Assembly (NCBI GenBank): GCA_022592435.1
Contig: JABYQS010000087.1
Location: 62,001 to 126,000 of the forward strand
Length of the DNA stretch: 64,000 nt
Direction: 5' to 3'
From: Cerioporus squamosus
Lineage: Eukaryota > Basidiomycota > Agaricomycetes > Polyporales > Polyporaceae
Position numbers and translations under genes: made by a program. Numbering within the stretch: position 1 is the stretch's first letter; every line of letters begins with the position of its first letter. This document shows positions 57,511 to 64,000 of the stretch, in pieces. The notes below the pieces were generated by a model. It was not told the origin of the DNA, ran no database searches, and worked only from the letters and a program-made list of their open reading frames with translations.

Positions 57511-59697
57511 ATGTCTCTCAACCCGCACCACGTAGCTTCGACCTGGCTCTCCGCTTGCTCGTCTGCTCTGCAGAATGCGGACGTTAAGGCCTTCTCGAAC
57601 CTCTTCCTCCATGACGGATGGCTGCGGGACCTGTTGGTCTTCACGTGGGACATCCGTTCCCTTGCGGGACGAGAGAAGATCTCTTCTTACCTTTCCGAAA
57701 CTTTGTCCCAGGCCCATATCTCCGCCGTCAAGCTCGACGAGTCTGTGGACCTTGCTCCTCGCACCTTCCCCGCAGCCCTGAACCGCGGTACCGGCGTCGA
57801 GCTCGCATTCACTTTCGAGTCTCAGCATGGTCATGGCCGCGCCATCGCCCGTCTGCTCACCGACAAAGACGGCGAGTACCGGGCATTCACCCTCTTGACC
57901 ATGGTGTCCGACCTTCCCGGTCATGAGGAACTCAGCATTCTGCCATACCGCGACGATGTGACTGGTATCGCTGAGAGGCACATGCAGAAGGACTACGAGC
58001 AGTGGGTCCATAGTGTCGAGACCAATCCTCAGGTCATCATATGTAACGTCTTTCATCGTTGTTCACTGCCATCATCTCTTTGCTTACGGTTCTACATCCA
58101 GTGGGCGCTGCGCAGACTGGCCTCCAAATAGCGGCTCGATTCAAGCAGATGGACATCCCCACCTTGGTCATCGAGCGGCACGCTCGCGTCGGCGATACCT
58201 GGCGGAAGCGCTACCCGACGTTGACCCTGCATACCACGAGGAAGCACCATACCCGTAAGTCTTCTGCCGCTTCTTGCCTCTCGCGGCGCTTCGCCTGATG
58301 CTATTCCGGTCGCAGTTCTCTACCAGCCCTTCCCCTCGAACTGGCCCGAGTTTACGCCTCGCGACAAGCTCAGCGACTGGATGGAGCACTACTCGTCCAT
58401 CCAGGACCTTGTTGTCTGGACGAACTCCGAGCTTCAGTCGAGACCCATCTACGACGAGAAGAACCACGTTTGGGATGTGATCGTCCTCCGCAACGGCGTC
58501 CCCGTCAAACTTCGCCCGGCCCACATCGTCCTCGCCACAGGCACCCTTGGGCGGCCTAACATTCCCAACATACCCGACATGGAGCGATTCCGCGGCCGCA
58601 TCCTCCACTCCTCCGCGTTCCCTGGCGGCGAGCTCTTCGCCGGTCAGAAGGCTGTGGTCATCGGAGCGGGGAACAGCTCCATCGACGTCTGCCAGGATCT
58701 CGCGCTCCGTGGCGCCTCGTCGGTCACGATGGTTCAGCGATCGCGCTCGTGTGTGATGACGCGCGACTACGTCTGCGGCCAGGTCAGAGGTGCCTTCCCG
58801 GAGAACGTTCCCCTCGAAGTCGCCGACTTCCGATTCGCGGGGATGCCACTCGGGCTTCTCAAGAAAATCCTGGTTGCTGACCAGGCCTCCGCGTGGGAGG
58901 CGAACAAGGAGCTTCACGAGAAGCTGCGCAAGGGCGGCGTTAACTTTGACTTGGGCCCTGAGGGCCAAGGAGTCTATCCACTCGTCTTCGAGCGCCTTGG
59001 AGGTGAGTCGCCTATCCCAACTCGAGCTTAGGTCAGGGCTGACACGTCTAACAGGATACTGTCAGTCAATCAACCACCGTCTAGCCATTGCACCTGCTGA
59101 CCTCTGACCTGTGCAGGGATGGACAAGGGGGGCGCCGACCTCATCGCAGACGGAAGGATCAAGGTCAAGGCGGGTCATGGAATCAAGCACTTCAAGCGCG
59201 ACAGCATCGTTCTGACCGACGGTACTGAATTGCCTGCCGATGTCGTTGTGTTCGCGTAAGTGGCGTCTTCTCCCCGGGTCACCATCCCTTTGCTCATGCT
59301 AACGGCCGTGAACCTTGACAGGACCGGCTACATCCACATGCGGGATGCTAACACCGAGCTGCTCGGCAAGAACGTAATTGACCAAACGGAGGAGGTGTAC
59401 GGCCTCGACGAGGAGGGTGAGATCAAGGGCAGCTACCGTCCCTCCGGACACCCTGGGGTAGGTCCACATTGTAGCCGGTTTGATGTGTTGCGCTGAACAA
59501 CAACTTGTGCAGCTCTGGTTCGCCACTGGCGACTTCTTCACATCTCGCTTCCTGTCGAAGCCGCTGGTAAGTCCGCATGTATGTTCCCGTGCCGTCACGT
59601 ACAAGGCTGACCTATGCGTCTGCAGGCCATCCAGATCAAAGCGCAAGAGCTCGGCCTGATGCCGAAGGATGGAAAGCGCGAGGGCGCAAAGAACTAA
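57511..59697 (+). CDS. Flavin monooxygenase with NTF2-like N-terminus
   Basis: FAD/NAD(P)H-dependent oxygenase related to flavin-containing monooxygenases and YUCCA-type enzymes. Substrate unknown. About 590 aa, seven exons. Residues 1-150 form an NTF2/SnoaL-like domain (ALQNADVKAFSNLFLHDGWL, WDIRSLAGREKI). The FAD site follows the first splice (about 58039-58101): VIILGAAQTGLQIAARF, where the central Gly of GxGxxG is Ala if this junction is right. Next come RVGDTWRKRYPTLTLHTTRK and FPSNWPEFTPRDKLSDWMEHY. The NADP site VVIGAGNSSIDVCQDLALRG is intact (about 58655-58710), and FATGYIHM gives the FMO-type TGY motif across an intron. C-terminal LWFATGDFFTSRFLSKPL matches the usual end of this family. 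Convergent with F-box copy 6. Confidence 0.88.
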
Positions 59698-59865
59698 TAT
59701 AGAGTGTATACGATCTGGCCTGCTTTCCAAGACGTACAAGTATATGTACTATAGAGTACGAAGATCTTCACGAACCATGCATCTTGTGTCATCGGACTTG
59801 AGGCCTGAGAGTCACGTAGAAAGCAATTAAGCGTGAGATCGTGCACAAAGAGTATGACGTACTGT

Positions 59866-61416
59866 TTACAAAAGCTCCAGCTCGTGACGGACGTTGCGCA
59901 CAAGTGAGCGCAGTTCGTCGTCGTGTTGACTCACTGACTGCTCGCACTTAGCTTTGTCCTCTTCGCGCACGAGAAACTCGATGTCGAGAGTATCAAGTCC
60001 CTCCGCCCCACGCGACGCACGCTGCCGCAGGGTTTCCACCAAGGTATCCATGTAGCCTTCGTACCAGGGAAGGTACTGGAGTTGAACGTAATGAAGCTTC
60101 GGGGTTACCACCTGCGCGCTGCCGACCGCCGAGTCCCCATGTCCTGGCGGGCTCTCCGCAAGCGCACGGAGCATTGGGATGGGACTCCGGTATCCTGTGA
60201 CCAGAAGCCGCTTGAGAGTGGGGTACGCAGCAAAGGTGTCTCGCCAAGTGGTCGAATCCTTCGGGACAGCGCCCATGTCGCCAAGAAGCTTGAGCTCCTC
60301 CAGTGGCGCTCCGGCGAAGACGTCGCGGAACTCGTTCAAGCCGCGGTTGAAATAGAACTCCCACTTTCTGTCCGTCGAGCTGCGGAGCTTGAACGTAACT
60401 TTCGTATCTCCGCGCCATGCCCGGAGCTTAGCGTGCGTTTGGAAGAAGGCGAGATCGGCTTTGGTGACGGCGCGCAGGATCGGGAAGCCACTCCGGTCCT
60501 TGGGAAGCAAGGAGACAAATGCGTTCCTCGCTGCGCGGATGTCCGTTCGGCTGTCGTACGTGCCCACGATGCGAACGGTCGACTCGATCGGGAGGTCGAT
60601 GTAGGAGAGGAAGCGTGCAACGACCGGAGTCTTGTCCCAGATGATGAACTTGCGCATCTTCGACAAGCGGATGACGCGGTGCTCTCTCTCCGGAGGAAGG
60701 TTGGTGAGGACGATGGTGGAGATGGACTGCTGGAGCTGGAGCTCTTCGAGAGCTTCGCAACCGGCGAGCATGTCAATCAACTGCTCGTACGAGTACATGC
60801 CGCCGAACATTGCCGACACCGTGCAGCCACGGAGGTCGAGGCGCCTCAGTTTCGTGTACGCAGCCGGCTCGAAGTCGATAAGGAAGCACGAGAGGCGGAA
60901 CGTGTGAAGTTTCGGGAAGCGATCTGGCGTGAACCCCAGAGGAGCCGCCCTGATCATCATGCCTATCTCGCTGGTGATCGAGAGGTCGAGCTCCTCTAGG
61001 AGAGGGAGCTGTTTCTTGAACACGGTGCGGCGAACCAAGGTGAAGCCAGCGTGGTTCATCTCCGGGAGAGCCAGCTTGCGGATGCGGTGTGATACAGAGC
61101 AAAGGATCGGAATGGATTCCAGCGCAAGGATAGCGTTACGAAATATGAAGTCGAGGGGCGCGGTGCGGGTGCGAGGAAGCGACAGCTGCAGCCACTTGAG
61201 GCTCTTATCGACATGTATGACCTTCCAGAGGATGGGCGTCGTGACTGCTACGGCCCGCCACTCTCGGCACACAAGCAGAAGGCGCGTCCAGTGGCATGCG
61301 TGGTCCTTGTTGCGAACAGCAATCTCGGGCTGGGGACATTGACAAATACTTGACTGTTCGTAGTCGATCTTGAATATGTCGATGAGAACATCCTCGTGGA
61401 GGTGAACATAGCCCAT
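59866..61416 (-). CDS. F-box/LRR-type protein, copy 6
   Basis: Single 516-codon exon. The N-terminal MGYVHLHEDVLIDIFKID is a divergent F-box lacking the LP of the usual LPxELL start. Then come RLLLVCREWRAVAVTTPILW and repeats such as YTKLRRLDLRGCTVSAMFGG and MLAGCEALEELQLQQSISTI. It pairs with copy 5 (shared LLPKDRSGFPILRAVTKADL region and FRDVFAGAPLEELKLLGD). The annotated start may miss a short upstream exon carrying the beginning of the F-box, since only 61416 gives an in-frame Met. Ends RNVRHELELL. Presumed SCF adaptor. Confidence 0.8.
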   Translation of the reverse strand: MGYVHLHEDVLIDIFKIDYEQSSICQCPQPEIAVRNKDHACHWTRLLLVCREWRAVAVTTPILWKVIHVDKSLKWLQLSLPRTRTAPLDFIFRNAILALESIPILCSVSHRIRKLALPEMNHAGFTLVRRTVFKKQLPLLEELDLSITSEIGMMIRAAPLGFTPDRFPKLHTFRLSCFLIDFEPAAYTKLRRLDLRGCTVSAMFGGMYSYEQLIDMLAGCEALEELQLQQSISTIVLTNLPPEREHRVIRLSKMRKFIIWDKTPVVARFLSYIDLPIESTVRIVGTYDSRTDIRAARNAFVSLLPKDRSGFPILRAVTKADLAFFQTHAKLRAWRGDTKVTFKLRSSTDRKWEFYFNRGLNEFRDVFAGAPLEELKLLGDMGAVPKDSTTWRDTFAAYPTLKRLLVTGYRSPIPMLRALAESPPGHGDSAVGSAQVVTPKLHYVQLQYLPWYEGYMDTLVETLRQRASRGAEGLDTLDIEFLVREEDKAKCEQSVSQHDDELRSLVRNVRHELELL

Positions 61417-62044
61417 TCTATGATGGCAGAATCAACGCTGACAGCAACGGCAGTATCGCGTTACACACCTAAATTGAAAATTGCTCGTAGATAGCTGGCG
61501 GAAGTTGAGGAAGGGGATTGTATGTAACATGCATGTGCAACGCCGCTGGCAACGCCTCGGCAAAGTCGGCGGCAAATGCCGGGGATCGAGATAGGAAACA
61601 TACGCGACATCGCTCTCGGATCCTTGTTGTCTAAGTAACACGAAGTGAGTTGTACCATGTAGCAAAGGTGACGTTAAAGATGGTCGAAAGACTCGAGAGT
61701 GACTGACACGGACAGGAGCATTTGGGCGCATTTACAGCAGTACAACTTGAAGCTCCCTCAGCTGTCCGGCCTTGCACTAGATCCCAATGTAACGTGAATG
61801 CACTTCACCAATATGCCCCGAGGGCGTCGAACGATAGCTAAGAATCCACGCCATGTGGAGAACACGGCAACTGGTCAGTTACATCGGACAAACGAGGCAT
61901 ATACGAGTGTGCGCGGACAATAACAGATACATCCCTCTCACAGATGTCATTGATGCGCACACTTGTTTTGCTCAATTACACGAAACATCACATCCGATAA
62001 ACTCTATGCTATACACAAATCGGCAACCGCATCGTTATGTCCGC
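61417..62044. other. Upstream of F-box copy 6
   Basis: CAACTTGAAGCTCCC at 61743-61757 is 14 of 15 identical to 41006-41020. The right part is the 3' flank of the secreted-protein gene. Confidence 0.4.
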
Positions 62045-62541
62045 TTACGCCTCGGTAACGGTCTCCGTGGCCGTCACAGTGGTCGTAGTGGTCGCCGCCG
62101 GAGTTACGCTTGAAGTGACCGTCGACGTCACCGTCTTCGTAGATGAGACCGTCGTGGTCGGTGTCGACGTGACACGTTTGGTGGTAGTACCAGTCGTCGT
62201 GCTCGTTACCGTGGAGGTAGTCGTGCGCGTGGCAATCGACGTCGTTGTACCTGTCCCCGAAGTGGTGACGAACTCGGTAACGGTAACGGTGCTTGCGGGA
62301 TCCTGACGTTTGACACGGCTGACGCTAGCAATGGGTGTAGCCGATATCGTCGAAGTGATGACAGAGAATACAGGGATGGTAACTGTGTAGGTGGTCTCGC
62401 AGATCGAATGCGTAGCGCGAGGAACAGCTAAGGGCACGAAGTCAGTATGTCGGCCGATGGTGATATATTTGGGTGCTCACCATTTGCTGCTGCGGAGGCG
62501 GTCACAGCGAGAACCGCGGCGAGAAGGGTAGCGAATTGCAT
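62045..62541 (-). CDS. Small secreted Thr/Val-rich protein, 147 aa
   Basis: Two exons (62541-62481 and 62427-62045) around a 53-nt intron with GTGAGC donor. The N-terminus MQFATLLAAVLAVTASAAAN is a signal peptide. The mature part has one Cys (SICETTYTVTIP), then a KR dibasic site at RVKRQDPAS that looks Kex2-cleavable. The rest is almost pure Thr/Ser/Val (TVTSTTTGTTTKRVTSTPTT and similar). Likely extracellular or wall-associated and heavily O-mannosylated, but no GPI-type hydrophobic tail is present. Function unknown. Divergent from, and related to, the gene at 63630: the same phase-1 intron right after the signal peptide and an RQDPA motif before the Thr-rich part. Confidence 0.78.
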
Positions 62542-62625
62542 GATGATGATGGATTGTTATGTCGAGGGCGACGGGGATTACTTCGAAGGGAGAGTGGATG
62601 GGTTCCGAACAAAACGACTACTGAA

Positions 62626-62633
62626 TATATATA
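62626..62633 (-). promoter_or_regulatory. TATA box of the 62.5-kb secreted-protein gene
   Basis: TATATATA, 85 bp upstream of the minus-strand ATG. Confidence 0.6.
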
Positions 62634-63547
62634 CATTCGTGGCCTCCTCTTGGGGGCGCGTACTTTGAAAATCTTGCGAAGGGGCCAGCGCCTACTAGAC
62701 TGCTCGATCCACAGCGACGACAGTGGTTCCGCACCCAGATCGAAGGTGAGTGGTGCATTCGGCACTGCCCGTTCTCCGCGATGCTTCCGCGGTAGCACCA
62801 GCATCCGTGGATCACTGATCGCTCTGAATTCCAAGGAATGGCGATGCAAAGACCGCGTCGCGACTCGGATACCGTCGCAGCGTCGGCACGATGGCTGATA
62901 CACAATGAACATACTCCCTATGGCCAATCATGGACTCTTCTGACTTCGGGGTTAGCTAAAGATTCTGTCAACCATAACTGTAAGGGGCACCTGCCTTGTC
63001 ATCGCTGCCCCTGAGCGCACCTCTTGATGGCTATGCGACCTAGCTGAACGTCCAATCTCAGTAACTCTCCTTGGAAATTGCGATCCGGACCGCCCCTTGG
63101 ACTCAAACCCAACGTGAACCCTCGCATAAGGACCACCCCAGAACGTATCCCTTTCGATCGGGATGGCAGATCGAAGCAGAAAACCCCGTTAAGATCTAGC
63201 CCAAGAGAAGTCGACGGGACCAACTCCTGATCCTGTGCTGTGAGCGATGGAGAACATGAGCATGTGGCGACTCGTCTTCTCCCGAACCCGCTCGCACAAA
63301 GCGGCCGACGTCAAGCATGCGGGACTCTTGGCCTGCCGCAAGGCAGAGAGCTGAGCCTGCGGAAGCGATCGAGCAGTGGTTAGCCTCCGTCTCTTCCGTC
63401 GTGGCAGTGAGGCTAGCATGGGGCCCACAGCCGACTTGCACGGACAAATGACACCCAAGGTCCGCGAGCGGACAGAGGGCTTTGCGATTTTTTGAAGTCC
63501 AGCATCTCCATGCAGAGTCCGATCAGCTCGAAGAGGGGGCTACGTCC

Positions 63548-63554
63548 TATATAA
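63548..63554 (+). promoter_or_regulatory. TATA box of the 63.6-kb secreted-protein gene
   Basis: TATATAA, 76 bp upstream of the ATG at 63630. Confidence 0.65.
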
Positions 63555-63629
63555 GCACTCACCGACATCTCACTCATGCACCCACTCCCGTCAACCAAGC
63601 ATCACTCATCTCCTCACCGATCCATCATC

Positions 63630-64000
63630 ATGTACACCAAGTTTGCTTCTGTCTTCGCCGTCGTCCTCGCGGCCTGCGCCGGAGTGCAGGGCATCGGTAT
63701 GTGTCACGATAATGTTCGCTACCACGTGCTGACTGCTCTCAGCTTCCCCTGCAACGCGCCCTGATGTTTCGAGGCCATCTGCCTCCGTCAGCCACTGCAA
63801 GCCGGAGCTCGCCTTCACTCCCGGCACGCACACCATTTACCTGACGAAGTACACGACCGCCACCGCCGCTTCGGCCGTAGCCACGGAGAAACGCCGCGGC
63901 GATGACCACCCGCACGGCCTTGCCGCTCGTCAGGATCCCGCCCCAGTCACCACGACAGTGACGTCGACGTCGACGAGGACTATCGACATGTCGACGGTCA
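63630..64000 (+). CDS. Small secreted Thr-rich protein, truncated by window end
   Basis: Starts at MYTKFASVFAVVLAACAGVQ, a signal peptide. I chose the internal Met because it opens the hydrophobic segment and follows a TATA box by 76 bp. A GTATGT intron (about 63697-63740) interrupts the frame in phase 1, as in the paralogue. The mature part has one Cys (SHCKPELAF), EKRRGDD (a basic cleavage-like site), then LAARQDPAPVTTTVTSTSTR and more Thr-rich sequence when the window ends. Related to the gene at 62045-62541. Function unknown. Confidence 0.7.

Larger units (their letters stand above)
62542..63629. other. Divergent promoter region of two secreted-protein genes
   Basis: TATA boxes for both genes lie within it at 62626-62633 and 63548-63554. 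Open frames between, on both strands, lack domains. Confidence 0.5.

Noticed and set aside
50146..59697. Amine oxidase plus monooxygenase as a metabolic gene cluster
   Set aside because: They are 4.6 kb apart with an F-box gene between, and no synthase, transporter or pathway regulator is present.
60082..60999. 305-codon plus-strand frame
   Set aside because: It is the antisense shadow of F-box copy 6; the F-box frame has recognisable motifs and this one does not.
1..64000. CRISPR arrays, operons, prophage or bacterial-type systems
   Set aside because: The window is eukaryotic; no regularly spaced repeats or polycistronic layout were seen.

Overview
The window is nuclear DNA of a filamentous basidiomycete. 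The evidence is genes split by many introns of about 45-85 nt with GTRNGT donors, GC-rich coding sequence, an expanded F-box/leucine-rich-repeat family, a KDZ (Kyakuja-Dileera-Zisupton) transposase, and proteins typical of Agaricomycetes. A wood-decay lineage such as Polyporales is possible, but that is inference only.

Layout. 0.3-3.7 kb: an apparently intact KDZ transposase (8 exons, 1022 codons, minus strand). 5.2-8.8 kb: a BED-finger/hAT transposase, with a candidate terminal repeat at 9.06 kb. 10.1-16.8 kb: three housekeeping genes, namely a Med25-type VWA protein (6 exons), a Whi2-like BTB protein and LTO1, the Fe-S adaptor, whose last intron is 862 nt. 16.8-22.3 kb: gene-poor DNA holding a clean 465-bp non-autonomous hAT element (15-bp terminal inverted repeats, 8-bp target duplication). 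22.3-25.2 kb: a long Ser/Pro-rich disordered protein. 27.3-28.4 kb: an AlkB-like dioxygenase. 28.9-32.3 kb: xylulokinase, with a 730-nt intron that carries a 12-bp direct repeat and looks like a normal 68-nt intron plus a 662-bp insertion. 33.7-34.9 kb: an NmrA-like protein.

35.4-61.4 kb: six intact F-box/LRR-type genes, which group into three related pairs, plus one decayed fragment. Among them lie a conserved unknown gene (41.4-42.5 kb), a copper amine oxidase (50.1-52.9 kb) and a flavin monooxygenase with an NTF2-like N-terminus (57.5-59.7 kb). 62.0-64.0 kb: two divergently transcribed small secreted Thr/Val-rich proteins, the second cut by the window end.

How it fits together. The housekeeping genes have no evident common pathway. 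The striking part is the history of the locus: two different transposase genes, a non-autonomous hAT copy with almost the same terminal repeat as the sequence downstream of the hAT gene, two oversized introns in otherwise conserved genes, and local duplication of F-box genes together with their upstream DNA. Gene models were built by eye from splice signals and reading-frame continuity. No similarity search was run.
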